Virus record (IMG/VR): IMGVR_UViG_3300022209_000002
Span: 1-50,253 of that record
DNA: 50,253 nucleotides
Direction: 5' to 3' (one strand)
Source of the DNA: a virus
Shown here: positions 8,474 through 17,716 of the stretch, one piece after another
Layout: every line of letters starts with the position of its first letter
Numbering within the stretch: the first letter of the stretch is position 1
Notes under the pieces: generated by a model
The model's input: only the letters and a program-made list of their open reading frames with translations
What the model was told of the DNA's origin: nothing
The model's database searches: none
Translations under genes and position numbers: made by a program

Positions 8474-9666
8474 TGACCGTCCCTTTCGGCCCGCGCGTCC
8501 TACCGACGGCTCGCTCACAAATGGGCGGTGCCGAGCGGTTCCTTGATACGGCGACACGCGCCTTTGAAGAGGCGGCGGCGTTCGTCGAGTCGCAACGCGA
8601 GAACACGCGACGCCAGCAGGAGTTTGAGTCAGCGCAACAGCTCTCGGATCTCCGGTCGAGCTCGCTGGCTCAGGAGATCGAGCAACGGAGCGAGGCCGCC
8701 ATGCGTGAGCGGGCGGCCGATCCGCGGTTCGTGACAGGCGAGGCGGCCCGGATCCCGGCGCCGGCGACCGAAGCGCGCCAGGCACCGTTCCCGGAGCAGG
8801 AACAGCCTGACGTGTCGGCTGAGATCTCCCAGGCCCTTCGACCGACGGGCGGGCTCCAGGAGCTCCGACCACCGCGGCCGGGGCTGCGCCCGACGGGCGT
8901 TGAGGGGGAGTTCTTCGATCCAGAGGGTGAACAACGCGCGCAGCAGGGCCAGTTCAGTCAGTCGGCGCAGCGCGTTCAGGAGCTGCTCGAGCGGCTGGCC
9001 ACTCAACAGGAACAAGCCGGCAATCCCGAGCTCGCGAACGCCATCCGGGGACAGGGTGCCCTGGTCACTACCCAGGTCGAGGCCGGGAACAACCCGGCGC
9101 AGGTCGTCCGATCAGCGCTCGAGGATGTCCAGACGCGCGGGCAGCGACAAGGGCAGATCGACTTCTTGATCGAGCAGGTCGGCCCGGAGAACGTCCCGCC
9201 AGGATTCGAGTTGCTAACCGGCGATCAGCAGATCGAGGAGCTCGAGCGGATCCGGACAGAACAGGGTCGGCTCCAACGGGCCACCGAAACGCGCACCGGT
9301 GGTCGGACGGGTGGCACGACCCAGGCGCGAATGACGCCGACAGCCGCCGCGGCGTTGCTCCGGAGCTTCAATGACATCATCAACGAAAACACGGGTGTCG
9401 TGGAAGGGCACCGGGCCACGCCAGCGCAACTGCTCGGCCTGATCGATAAGATGGTCGCGGGGACGGCCACGCCGGAAGACTTCCTGATCTTCGATGAGCA
9501 GGGAGAGAGCATCCCGATCCTACCACCGATCTATGCGGCGACCCCGGAGGGGGAGACCGGGCTGATCCGCATTACGCAGCAGGACTGGGACGATCTGATC
9601 GAAGATGGGCTGACGCCCGACCAGATTCACGAGCTGTACGACGTACCGCCTGATGTGGGCCGGTAA
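8473..9666 (+). CDS. Putative internal virion/ejection protein, helical and disordered
   Basis: 397 residues, rich in Gln, Glu, Arg and Ala. The start is a long charged helix (residues about 15-80) likely to form a coiled coil; the middle is Pro-rich and disordered; the end contains short ordered helices. It sits between the glycine-tailed protein and the 1909-residue protein, and its stop overlaps the next start (TAATG). By position it is the second of three ejection-type proteins. No catalytic motif is seen. Confidence 0.65.
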   Translation: MTVPFGPRVLPTARSQMGGAERFLDTATRAFEEAAAFVESQRENTRRQQEFESAQQLSDLRSSSLAQEIEQRSEAAMRERAADPRFVTGEAARIPAPATEARQAPFPEQEQPDVSAEISQALRPTGGLQELRPPRPGLRPTGVEGEFFDPEGEQRAQQGQFSQSAQRVQELLERLATQQEQAGNPELANAIRGQGALVTTQVEAGNNPAQVVRSALEDVQTRGQRQGQIDFLIEQVGPENVPPGFELLTGDQQIEELERIRTEQGRLQRATETRTGGRTGGTTQARMTPTAAAALLRSFNDIINENTGVVEGHRATPAQLLGLIDKMVAGTATPEDFLIFDEQGESIPILPPIYAATPEGETGLIRITQQDWDDLIEDGLTPDQIHELYDVPPDVGR

Positions 9667-12600
9667 TGCCTGAGACCCCAGCACAACGGTTGGCACGGCT
9701 CCGAGCGGAGCGGGCGAAGCGTTTGCTGGGCCGCGCGCGAATGGCCGGCCAGGTGCGTCGCGGTGCGGCACCCGCTGATGTCACGGTGGCCCGGACCCAG
9801 CGCAAGCTGTCGAAGCTGCTGATCCCCGAACCCGTCACACCACAGGCCGGTCCGGTCCAGCGGGCGCCGGTCTCGCCAGAAGTCCAGCAGCTGCTCCAGG
9901 ACCAGTCGAGCTCTGAGGCCCGTGAACGGCGCCAGGCCGAACGCACAGCCCGGGGGCTCACCGGTACCACTCTGGGGGTTTCCAATGTCCTTCTGCGCGG
10001 CCTGGGGCGCGACCTCGGGGCTCGTACCATCCTCCAGGGAGCGGTCAAAGCCGCGGATCTGATCGGGAAGCCTTTGGGGCTCGAGGCGCATCCCGCCCTC
10101 CGGTCCGTTGTCGAGAAGGCCAACGAGCAGGCGCGGCTCCAGAAGCTCGGTAAGCCCGGCTTTGTCCCGCAGCTCTCGAGTGACATGTTGGGCCTGATGG
10201 CCACCATGATGCTCCTACCGGGCGCTTCGGCGCCAGGCCAGGTAGCGCGATTCGGGCCCCGCGTCCGGCCGCTCATTGCCGGTGGTGTCGGCGGGCGCGC
10301 GATCGTGGGCGCGCTCGAGGAACGGCTCAGCGGGACCGTCGTTAGCCGGGTCGCTCGTCGCGCGGCCGAAGACGCGGCGCGGTTCGGCTACCTCGAAACG
10401 GCCGTCGCGCCGATCCAAGAAGAGAGCCTTGCTGATGCTGCGGCCAGGCAGCGCGGCGGCCTCGTTGGTGGGGCGGTGGCGGGTGGCGGATTCCAGATGC
10501 TCGGCGAGGCAAGTGCGCTCTTCCTGAAACGCCTGTTCACCCATGCCATGCTGCGAAACGCGCGCATGGGTCGAATTGCTGGTCCCCAGGCCGTCACGCA
10601 AACCCCCCGACGCCTGCCGGCGCCGACCGGGGAACCAGCCCCACGGCCGAAGCCGGAAGCCGTCACGACGACCCCGGCAGAGCTCCAGGCAGCACCCAAA
10701 CAGGCGCTGCCCTCTGACGCCACGTTGACGCGCCAGCCACCCCAGGTCCAGGGCGAGCGATCGATTGAAGCGATTGCCACTGACCTCACGAAAGCCTCGA
10801 GGGCTGAGCTCCTCCGTCTTCGGCGGATCGGCTCAGGGACCGACCTGGCACCCCGCGTCGAGAACGAGCTCCAGCGCCGCGCGGGCGTGGCGGCCCAAGC
10901 GCTCACTCCCGAGCTCGAGTCACTGGCCCAACGCACCGCCCAAGTATGGGGCGTCATGGGCGACGCGGCCGGGCGCCAGGTGGTCGCTGCCGAACGTCGC
11001 CGTCTGAATCTGAGCCCCGAAGAGCACGAGGCCGTCAATGTGCGGATCCACGAGCTCCAGACGGAGAAGGCTGTCCGGGATCCAGAGGGTGCTGGTGCCC
11101 CGGTTCCGGAACAGGCGGCCGCCCGGGATCCGCGGCTGGCCAAGCAATCGCAGGAGCAGCTCGTCGAGCGCGCGGTGCGGGCCTACGCACAACTCCAACG
11201 CGAATCCGTCAGGGCTGGCCAGGGCATCCAGCCGTGGACCCGGTTCGATCCGAACATCCAGGATCAGCGATCGGGGACGATCATTAGCCAGGACGCCCGG
11301 GGCGCGATGGGTCGAGCGGCCCAGGCCGAGAAACGGCTTGCCGCGGCCGAAGCGGAGCTCCGAGCCCGTGGTCTGACCAACGACGAAATCAGCGATCTCA
11401 TGGAGCTGCTCGAGGAAGAGCAGCTCACGCGAGAAGGCTTCGAGGTCGAAGTCGAGGGCGGGGTCGTCAGCGAGCCGACGATGGAGCCGACGCCATTCAT
11501 GCCCGAACGGCCAGACTTGGAGCTCACCGGACAGCAACGCCAGATCCAGCAGGGCGAGTTGCTCCCACCGGCCGATCATGCTCAGGCGGCCGCGGAGGCG
11601 CGCGAGCTGCTGCGGATCCTCGATCGCCGGCTGGCCCAAGCGAAGGGCAAGCGCCGGCAGCAGCTGGCCGAACGGATGCTCGAGCTCTACCCGATCGCCA
11701 ACGCGGGCGAAGGGATCTCGGCCGAAGAGCTGCGCACCCGCGCGATCGCGCGCCCGGGTGGCGAGGCTGAGCCGATGGAGGGCCAGGAAGAGCTGTTCTC
11801 GCCGATCCGCGGGGTCGAGCGCGACGCCGAAGCCGTCACCTTCGTCGAACAGATCCGTAACGATCCAGCGATGGAAGAACGGGTGATTGCGGCACTCCAA
11901 GCCGCTCGGCCCCGGATCCCGGACAACCGGATGATCTACCTGCTTCACGGGCCGACAACCGGTGCCGATCCGTCACCGACCTGGGATCGCGCATCGGCCT
12001 TGGCAGCTGAGTACGCCGCTCGAGTCCAGGGCAAGCCGCTCCCGGATACCGGGCTCGAGACCGATCCGATGTTCGCTGCCAGGGATCCGCTGATGGTGAA
12101 GGACGGCCAGATGCCTATTGGCTATCTGTTGCGTGGCCGGACCGAGCCGCCAGCCGATTGGCGACCGGGCGACTCAATCAGCCGGCCCCAGGTGATGCAC
12201 CTGCTCGGCAAGATCACAGAGGCCGCTGGTCGCGCCGTGCCGATCCGATCGGGTCGGGTCAAAGGGCGTCGGGTCGCTGGGTTCTTCCGGGTCGGGCCCG
12301 AAGTGATTCGGACGCGCCAAGCCGACGACATCGCTACCGCCGCACACGAGATCGGCCATGCGACGGAGAAGCTGGTGTTCGGCTGGTCAAAGGGCGGCCC
12401 GTGGAAGAAGCCGCTTGCGTCGGGTGGGATGCAAAAGGAGCTCACGAAGCTCGGCCGGCAGCTCTACGGCAACACGAAGCCGAACGGCGGCTACAAGCGT
12501 GAAGGGTTTGCCGAGTTCTGGCGGCGGTGGCTCGAAGAGGATCCGACCCTCCAGGCTGATGCGCCCTTGTTCTCTGCGTGGTTCGACGCTGAGTTCCTGC

Positions 12601-15395
12601 CAGAGCATCCGGAGATTGGTCTTGCCGGGACCGAGGCGAAGGCGGGGATCCGTCGCTGGCGTGATCAGGGATCGTATGAGCGGGCCCGCATGTCGATGGT
12701 CGATCCGGCGTCACCGGGGGAGCGATTGCGTGCGGCTGGTGAAAGCGCGCGGCGCATCGTGTCGATGGAGAAGCTGGTCGAGATGGCCCAGCCACTCTAC
12801 GAGCTCGCCAAGGAAGCGCAGCGGCAAACGGGCGCGGCGCTGCCCCCGTCGGACGATCCCTATATCACGACCGCGGCGCTCCGGACTGTCCATGCGGCCC
12901 GGACGAAATACATGGTCACGTCGGGGATGATCGACTTGGCTGGCAACAAGGTTGGCCCGCCACTCCAGGACATCCGTGGGTTGGTGACGGGCCGCCATCT
13001 CGATTTCGGCATCTATCTGTGGGCCCGGCGAGCGATCAAGCTCTGGACGGATCCGCGTGGTCCGCGGAATCCGGGCCTGTCGCTCCAAGACGCACAGCAA
13101 CTCGTTGGGGAGCTCGCGTCGCCCCAACTCGAGCTGGCGGCGAGTAAGGTGTACGACTGGAACGCGGGCGGGCTCAACTACGCTGCCCAGGCGTCACCGT
13201 TGTTCCGGGAGATTGTCGAGAAGGTGTTCGGCCGGGATCCGGGCGACTACATCCCGCTCCAGCGGTTCTTCGATGAGCTCGATGATCTGTGGGCTCGATC
13301 GGCGGGTCGCGCTGCTACGAGCCGCAGTCCGGTGAAACGCCTCAAGGGGTCAGGGCGTCGCATCAAGGATCCGTTCCCGCAGATGATTACGCAGATGGAG
13401 CAGCTTATCCGCGCGGCGCATCAACGGCTGATTCTCGATCAGATCGTGAACCTCGCGCGGATCGAGGGCATGGGCCATCTGATCGAGGAAGTCTCGGTCG
13501 ACCAGGTACCGGTTGCCGCGGCAACGATCCAGGAGCTGATCGAGCGGATCAATCGCCAGATGTTCGCTGCGGATCCGACGGCGCCATTCGTCGAGATCGG
13601 GAAGGAAGGCGAGAGCGTCGACTTCAATTTGCTCGGCCAGACGCTCACGTTTTTTGCTCCCGCCCAGCGACCCAAGGGCGTCGATCCCGTGTTGCCGATC
13701 TGGACGGAAGAGGGTCGGGTCCGGTGGTATCGGGTCGATGGCCGGCTCTACGATGCGTTGGGCACCCTGGACGTGTACCGGATTGGCGAGGTCGGTGGTC
13801 TGCCTATTGGCGAGTGGGCGCTCGGCAAGCCCGCGGCGGCCTTTCGGGCTGGGACCACGGGCCTCCGTGCGAGCTTCGGGCTCGTCTGGAATCCGTTGCG
13901 TGACTTCCAGACTATGTGGACCAATTCGGCATCGACGGCCAACGGCGTCAAGCTCTTCTGGTACTGGCTGCGCTCGATGGCTGACGCGGGCCTCAACCGG
14001 GTGGCGGGGCTCGATACGTCGCCCTGGCTCGATGCGTTCCTGTCGCTCGGCGGTGAGATGGCGCAACCGCTCGGTCAGGACATCCCCCATACGCGGCTGG
14101 CAGCGCGCCGGCTGTTCCAAGGTCGAGTGGTGCGAAGTCTCGATCCGCGCAACTGGTTCGAGTGGTACCGAGACATGATCCAATTTCCTGAGATGGCACC
14201 TCGAGTCGCTGAGCTCCGTGCGATCGCCGAAGACATCGGCTGGACGCCTGGCGAGCCGATGTCGCTCGATCAGTCACTCCAGCTTCTGCTGGGCGCGAAA
14301 CAGGTGACGACGGACTTCACCGCAGCTGGCGAGTTCGGCCGCGTGATCAACCGGATGGTGCCGTTCCATAACGCCGCCATCCAGGGCCCGCGAGCCAACA
14401 TCCGGGCGGGACGCCGCAACCCAATGAAGTTCGTGTGGCGTGGCTTCCAGCTCACCGCGGCGACCTTGGGTTTGTGGTGGCTCCACAAGGACGAAGACTG
14501 GTACCGCACGATGCCCTGGCGCGAGAAGTTCCTCCATTGGCATTTCCCGACCGAGTGGCCCGAGCCGACGCTCATCCGGATCCCGCGTGCGTTCGAGGTC
14601 GGTCTCGTCTTCTCGTCGCTGCCGGAAGCGTTCCTCGATTCGTGGTACGTGCAGGATCCGGAAGGCGTGAAGCAATGGTTCAATATATTTCGCCAGTCGG
14701 CGACACCCAACGTGATGCCCGTGCTGATCGGCGAGGCGTTTGAGCAGCTGGCCAACGAGACCTTCTACTTCGACAGGCCGATCGTGCCGATGGGTGAGCT
14801 CCGGAAGCCGGCCGCGGAACAGTTCAACGAGTACACGAGTCGGGTGGCGATCGTGCTCGGCCGGACGTTCAACATCTCGCCACGCCGGATCGACCATGCA
14901 ATCACGGGCGTCTTCGGCTACGTGGCGGCCGATCTCTTGGCCGTACTCGGTCTGGGCGCGCCTGGGCTCGATCGCGAGAAGGAAGCGGCCGACATCCCGG
15001 TATTCGGTCGGATCTTCCAGCGCGGCGGCGAAACGGGCACGCGCCCGCTGCCGATCGAGCAGCTGTACGACCTGCTCGAGTTGGCCGAGCGGCGCCAAGC
15101 ATCCGACGTTGAAACGGAGTCACTGATCGAACGGCAGCGCCGGCTGATGTTGACTGACGCCGCGAAAGCCGTGACGGCCCTCTCCTACGTGCGTCGGTTC
15201 ACGCCAGAGGCTGACGCGCGCAAGGCACTGTTGGCCGAAGCGCTGGCGATCGCTACAGAGGCGGTCGAGAATGACGAGGCCGGCCTTGTGGCGCGGGAGA
15301 AATTTCAGGCGATGCGGAAGACGGCAGAGACACGAAAAGCTGTCGCGAAAGGGATAGAGCAACGAGCCCGCGCGGCCCGGACTGGAAGGCGGTAA
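9666..15395 (+). CDS. Giant polyvalent virion protein with HExxH peptidase motif
   Basis: 1909 residues, the largest gene. Residues 1-600 are helical and Arg/Glu/Gln-rich. A zinc-metallopeptidase signature HEIGH lies at residues 894-898 with a downstream EGFAEF segment that could give the third ligand (gluzincin-like). The last 500 or so residues resemble the large polyvalent-protein domain LPD38: NPLRDFQTMW, VTTDFTAAGEFGRVINRMVP, PFHNAAIQGPRANI. Such giant proteins are carried in the head and ejected into the cell with the DNA; the peptidase might open the wall or cut a host target. The multi-domain layout is read from pattern; domain borders are approximate. Confidence 0.75.
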   Translation: MPETPAQRLARLRAERAKRLLGRARMAGQVRRGAAPADVTVARTQRKLSKLLIPEPVTPQAGPVQRAPVSPEVQQLLQDQSSSEARERRQAERTARGLTGTTLGVSNVLLRGLGRDLGARTILQGAVKAADLIGKPLGLEAHPALRSVVEKANEQARLQKLGKPGFVPQLSSDMLGLMATMMLLPGASAPGQVARFGPRVRPLIAGGVGGRAIVGALEERLSGTVVSRVARRAAEDAARFGYLETAVAPIQEESLADAAARQRGGLVGGAVAGGGFQMLGEASALFLKRLFTHAMLRNARMGRIAGPQAVTQTPRRLPAPTGEPAPRPKPEAVTTTPAELQAAPKQALPSDATLTRQPPQVQGERSIEAIATDLTKASRAELLRLRRIGSGTDLAPRVENELQRRAGVAAQALTPELESLAQRTAQVWGVMGDAAGRQVVAAERRRLNLSPEEHEAVNVRIHELQTEKAVRDPEGAGAPVPEQAAARDPRLAKQSQEQLVERAVRAYAQLQRESVRAGQGIQPWTRFDPNIQDQRSGTIISQDARGAMGRAAQAEKRLAAAEAELRARGLTNDEISDLMELLEEEQLTREGFEVEVEGGVVSEPTMEPTPFMPERPDLELTGQQRQIQQGELLPPADHAQAAAEARELLRILDRRLAQAKGKRRQQLAERMLELYPIANAGEGISAEELRTRAIARPGGEAEPMEGQEELFSPIRGVERDAEAVTFVEQIRNDPAMEERVIAALQAARPRIPDNRMIYLLHGPTTGADPSPTWDRASALAAEYAARVQGKPLPDTGLETDPMFAARDPLMVKDGQMPIGYLLRGRTEPPADWRPGDSISRPQVMHLLGKITEAAGRAVPIRSGRVKGRRVAGFFRVGPEVIRTRQADDIATAAHEIGHATEKLVFGWSKGGPWKKPLASGGMQKELTKLGRQLYGNTKPNGGYKREGFAEFWRRWLEEDPTLQADAPLFSAWFDAEFLPEHPEIGLAGTEAKAGIRRWRDQGSYERARMSMVDPASPGERLRAAGESARRIVSMEKLVEMAQPLYELAKEAQRQTGAALPPSDDPYITTAALRTVHAARTKYMVTSGMIDLAGNKVGPPLQDIRGLVTGRHLDFGIYLWARRAIKLWTDPRGPRNPGLSLQDAQQLVGELASPQLELAASKVYDWNAGGLNYAAQASPLFREIVEKVFGRDPGDYIPLQRFFDELDDLWARSAGRAATSRSPVKRLKGSGRRIKDPFPQMITQMEQLIRAAHQRLILDQIVNLARIEGMGHLIEEVSVDQVPVAAATIQELIERINRQMFAADPTAPFVEIGKEGESVDFNLLGQTLTFFAPAQRPKGVDPVLPIWTEEGRVRWYRVDGRLYDALGTLDVYRIGEVGGLPIGEWALGKPAAAFRAGTTGLRASFGLVWNPLRDFQTMWTNSASTANGVKLFWYWLRSMADAGLNRVAGLDTSPWLDAFLSLGGEMAQPLGQDIPHTRLAARRLFQGRVVRSLDPRNWFEWYRDMIQFPEMAPRVAELRAIAEDIGWTPGEPMSLDQSLQLLLGAKQVTTDFTAAGEFGRVINRMVPFHNAAIQGPRANIRAGRRNPMKFVWRGFQLTAATLGLWWLHKDEDWYRTMPWREKFLHWHFPTEWPEPTLIRIPRAFEVGLVFSSLPEAFLDSWYVQDPEGVKQWFNIFRQSATPNVMPVLIGEAFEQLANETFYFDRPIVPMGELRKPAAEQFNEYTSRVAIVLGRTFNISPRRIDHAITGVFGYVAADLLAVLGLGAPGLDREKEAADIPVFGRIFQRGGETGTRPLPIEQLYDLLELAERRQASDVETESLIERQRRLMLTDAAKAVTALSYVRRFTPEADARKALLAEALAIATEAVENDEAGLVAREKFQAMRKTAETRKAVAKGIEQRARAARTGRR

Positions 15396-15398
15396 ACG

Positions 15399-15620
15399 AT
15401 GGAATTTGAACGGATCCTGATAGCCGTGGGCGTTGCGCTCGGCGTTGCGGTGAATCTCGTCGCCCTGTTCGCCCTGATCTGGAAGTTCGGCGTCTGGAGT
15501 GGGAAGATCACGACGTTGGTTGATGAGTTTGCCAAGAGTCACCGCGAGCATTATGCGACCGCTCACGAGCACGCGCAGCGGTTGTCGCATCTCGAGGGAG
15601 CCCGTGTTGAACCTCATTGA
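15399..15620 (+). CDS. Holin-like small membrane protein
   Basis: 73 residues. One membrane segment at residues about 6-28 is followed by a charged amphipathic helix (KSHREHYATAHEHAQRLSHL). It starts 4 bases after the giant gene and its end overlaps the amidase start, so it lies in the position of a holin or holin partner. A single-pass topology would make it a class III-type holin or an antiholin-like helper. The call rests on topology and neighbour. Confidence 0.7.
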   Translation: MEFERILIAVGVALGVAVNLVALFALIWKFGVWSGKITTLVDEFAKSHREHYATAHEHAQRLSHLEGARVEPH

Positions 15621-16137
15621 CATCCCGAACGCGAACCACGGCGCCCAGCGGGGTCCGGGGGAGATCGACCTGCTCGTGATTCACGGGCATGGCGAGTGGG
15701 TGGTAGATCTGAACAACGACGGCGGGCTAGGTCGTGGCCGGATCTGGCACTGTACGGATTGGCTGCGCGCGATCGGCCTCTCGGTCCATGCGTGGTGTCT
15801 GCCGGACGGCCGGATCGTGCGGGAAGTCGATAGCTGGCGGAAGGCGTTCCATGCGCGCGCGTTCAATCGGCGCTCGATCGGCATGGAGTTTGCGGTCCCT
15901 GGAGTCTGGACCTATGACAAACTACAGCGGGCGTGGAGGACGGGGCACCCGGCCCAGCTCTACACCGATCTCCAGCTCGAGGCGGGAGTCGAGTGGTTTC
16001 GTGCGCGTGCCGTGGAGCACGACATTCCGCGAGCGGCTGCGTCGGTTCGGACTCATCGGCAGCTCGATCCTGGTCGCAAGACGGATCCCGGCATCCAGTT
16101 CCCACTCGAATCCTTCGTAGCCGAGTTCACCCGTTAG
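15604..16137 (+). CDS. N-acetylmuramoyl-L-alanine amidase (endolysin)
   Basis: 177 residues from GTG 15604 (TTG 15607 is the alternative; a GGGAG site lies at 15596-15600). It cuts the amide bond between muramic acid and the stem peptide in the cell wall. It fits the Amidase_2/AmpD family: first zinc ligand H27 in LLVIHGHG, the conserved RRSIGMEF strand, and H151 with D161 in THRQLDPGRKTDPG. It is a single domain without an evident wall-binding part and has no signal peptide, so the holin must release it. It is the last gene of the late block and its stop overlaps the stop of the convergent early block. Confidence 0.88.
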   Translation: MLNLIDIPNANHGAQRGPGEIDLLVIHGHGEWVVDLNNDGGLGRGRIWHCTDWLRAIGLSVHAWCLPDGRIVREVDSWRKAFHARAFNRRSIGMEFAVPGVWTYDKLQRAWRTGHPAQLYTDLQLEAGVEWFRARAVEHDIPRAAASVRTHRQLDPGRKTDPGIQFPLESFVAEFTR

Positions 16138-16394
16138 CGACGATGGTGCACGAGCCTCGTCGCGAGCGCGAGCACCTGGAGTAAGTCGGCGGCGGTCGGT
16201 TCCCCACCACAGAAATGCGATCCCTGGGCCCGGAGGTACGTGACGACGGCCTGCCGTAGCCGTTCGATCTCGGTTGGCCCCCGATCTACCTTGTTGCCAT
16301 CGAGAAAGTCGGCGGGCTTGTCCCGCTTCCCGTAAGCGTATTCGCGCCACGCATCCCGATGACGTTGCATTTGCACCAAGTCGGTGTCACTCAT
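16134..16394 (-). CDS. Small early protein, unknown
   Basis: 86 residues from the ATG at 16394, which overlaps the stop of the upstream gene by 4 bases (ATGA). The longer open frame to 16565 lies over that gene and is not supported. The start is charged (MQRHRDAWREYAYGKRDKPADF) and the rest helical. No family recognised. It is the last gene of the minus-strand block and its TAA overlaps the amidase TAG. Confidence 0.65.
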   Translation of the reverse strand: MSDTDLVQMQRHRDAWREYAYGKRDKPADFLDGNKVDRGPTEIERLRQAVVTYLRAQGSHFCGGEPTAADLLQVLALATRLVHHRR

Positions 16395-16657
16395 CGGTCG
16401 TCGCCTCGCTGCACTGTGATCCCGCAGGTCGTATGCAGCACCCGGATCGTCACCGACACGCCGAATGACTGCCGGCACGAGCGGCAGATGGTCTCGAAGT
16501 TCCGCTCGAGCAGCTGCTCGTTGGTCAGCGTCGGTCGTTCCTCGTAGGCCCCGCAGTAGGGACACACGATGTCGGTCTCATCGTCCAGGTCGAACGCCAG
16601 CGTCTTGCCGGCAGCGATGCGCTCACGGCGCGCTATGCGGTACTGGTCGCGGTTCAT
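16391..16657 (-). CDS. Zinc-ribbon protein
   Basis: 88 residues with CPYC at about 32-35 and CRSC at about 58-61, the four cysteines of a zinc ribbon, after a basic N-terminal helix. It starts in a 4-base overlap with the rusA-like gene. The opening MNRDQ and layout resemble the shorter zinc protein at 25407-25592, so the two may be paralogues. The role is unknown; nucleic-acid binding is plausible. Confidence 0.7.
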   Translation of the reverse strand: MNRDQYRIARRERIAAGKTLAFDLDDETDIVCPYCGAYEERPTLTNEQLLERNFETICRSCRQSFGVSVTIRVLHTTCGITVQRGDDR

Positions 16658-17124
16658 CGCAGAATCTCCGTTGCTCTCACGGTCAGGTAAATTTCGCAGC
16701 GCTCAGGCTCGCCGTACACCTTCATAACCCACTGTTCGACAATTTGAGCGTCGTTCGCATAGACGACGCCTTGCAGCGCATCCTCCACGGCGCGCCAGAG
16801 TTTCGAGGCGTCGGGCTGTACGGCTGGATACCGGGGCGCGCTCGGCCGAAGTCCGCGCTTGCCGAAGTGCCCTTTGGGGCGGGCCAAGTAGAACATCGCC
16901 CTGGCTTGTATCGGGTCGCGGATCAGCGGCCGGCCAGCCATCAGCTCGGCGGCTTCCGCTCGGACCTGTGCTTGCCACGGCTTTGCCTTGCTTGAGGCGT
17001 CGGTGACGGACACGTGGATCTTCCCGCCCTTGCCGCGGATCGGGAATCCGCGCTTCGAGCCAGCCGGCACCGGCCGGCCGTACACCTTGAGCTGTATCGT
17101 CGTGTCCGTCATGTGGGCGGTCAC
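16654..17124 (-). CDS. rusA: RusA-like Holliday junction resolvase
   Basis: 156 residues from GTG 17124, a GTGA overlap with the upstream gene and a good GAGAGG site; ATG 17112 is the alternative. RusA enzymes cut four-way junctions symmetrically and clear recombination branches before packaging. The family core is clear: VYGRPVPAGSKRG near the start, a basic middle, then PDASKLWRAVEDALQGVVY with NDAQIV, carrying the conserved Asp and Lys residues. It lies downstream of exonuclease, recT and initiator genes in the same block, as expected for recombination-linked replication. Confidence 0.88.
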   Translation of the reverse strand: MTAHMTDTTIQLKVYGRPVPAGSKRGFPIRGKGGKIHVSVTDASSKAKPWQAQVRAEAAELMAGRPLIRDPIQARAMFYLARPKGHFGKRGLRPSAPRYPAVQPDASKLWRAVEDALQGVVYANDAQIVEQWVMKVYGEPERCEIYLTVRATEILR

Positions 17125-17513
17125 GGATACCTCTCCCGCTCGCCGTCTTCCTCGCGCGGCAGCTCGAGCTCGGGCTCGGCCTCGGGCTCAGGGTCGGTCG
17201 TTTGGAGCAGCCTGGTGCGCTCGCGGAACTGTTGGTCAGCCAGCTCAACGCCTGGCGCACACTCCGCGCAGGCGGTCGCGTACCACCACGGGTCCGCGTC
17301 ACCCCGGCGCTCAGCGAGCACCCAGAAGTAGCGCGGCCGCGGCCCCTCGAACCACTTGCCGCACGCCAGGCACTTGAGCCGCGCGGGGCGCGGATCGAGC
17401 TCGGCTAGGGGTCCGAGAGCTTCGCTGGGCGGGCTTCCACGTGCTGCGCCAGGTGGGCTTCCACGTCGGCTCGAATCGTCCTGCGGAGCTCCGGGAGGAA
17501 CGCCCCCGTCCAT
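17121..17513 (-). CDS. Zinc-binding early protein with acidic tail
   Basis: The clearly protein-like part is the last 90 residues: CLACGKWF, later CAEC, with aromatic residues between them (PRYFWVLAE, DPWWYATA), then a Glu/Pro-rich tail. No ATG, GTG or TTG lies between the end of the upstream gene and this core, so the start is probably the ATG at 17513 with a GGAGG site, giving 130 residues and a 109-base overlap with the upstream gene in another frame. The start is the uncertain point. A DNA- or RNA-binding role is possible. Confidence 0.6.
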   Translation of the reverse strand: MDGGVPPGAPQDDSSRRGSPPGAARGSPPSEALGPLAELDPRPARLKCLACGKWFEGPRPRYFWVLAERRGDADPWWYATACAECAPGVELADQQFRERTRLLQTTDPEPEAEPELELPREEDGERERYP

Positions 17514-17716
17514 TCCGCCTCCACTTTCTCCACGATCCTGTGGACCGACTCCTCCACCACCTTCGCCAGCTGCATCCGGGTCTCGTGGTGGAGGTAGTCC
17601 CGGAGCCGGTCGATCAACAGCTCGGACTTCTCGATCCGCTCGAGCAGCATCGGGATCAGGTCGTTCATTACCAGCTCCAGCTGCTCGTGGTCCGTCATGG
17701 GTTCGTGCGCGGTCAT
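17405..17716 (-). CDS. Helical coiled-coil early protein
   Basis: 103 residues, starting in a 4-base ATGA overlap with the initiator gene. Nearly the whole chain is predicted-helix in character with heptad-like hydrophobics (LLERIEKSELLIDRLRDYL, VVEESVHRIVEKVEAEW). It has no catalytic motif. By position directly after the initiator it could be a helicase-loader-like partner or a scaffold for the replisome, but nothing in the sequence proves this. Confidence 0.65.
   Translation of the reverse strand: MTAHEPMTDHEQLELVMNDLIPMLLERIEKSELLIDRLRDYLHHETRMQLAKVVEESVHRIVEKVEAEWTGAFLPELRRTIRADVEAHLAQHVEARPAKLSDP

Noticed and set aside
10388-11948. Long minus-strand frames inside the giant gene
   Set aside because: Shadow frames of a 5.7-kb GC-rich gene; composition is skewed to Arg, Ser and Leu and no domain is seen.
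9243-15000. Frequent CTCGAG, GAGCTC and GGATCC sites
   Set aside because: They are striking and show no avoidance of these restriction sites, but Leu-Glu, Glu-Leu and Asp-Pro codon choices in GC-rich DNA can explain them; a count against expectation was not possible here.
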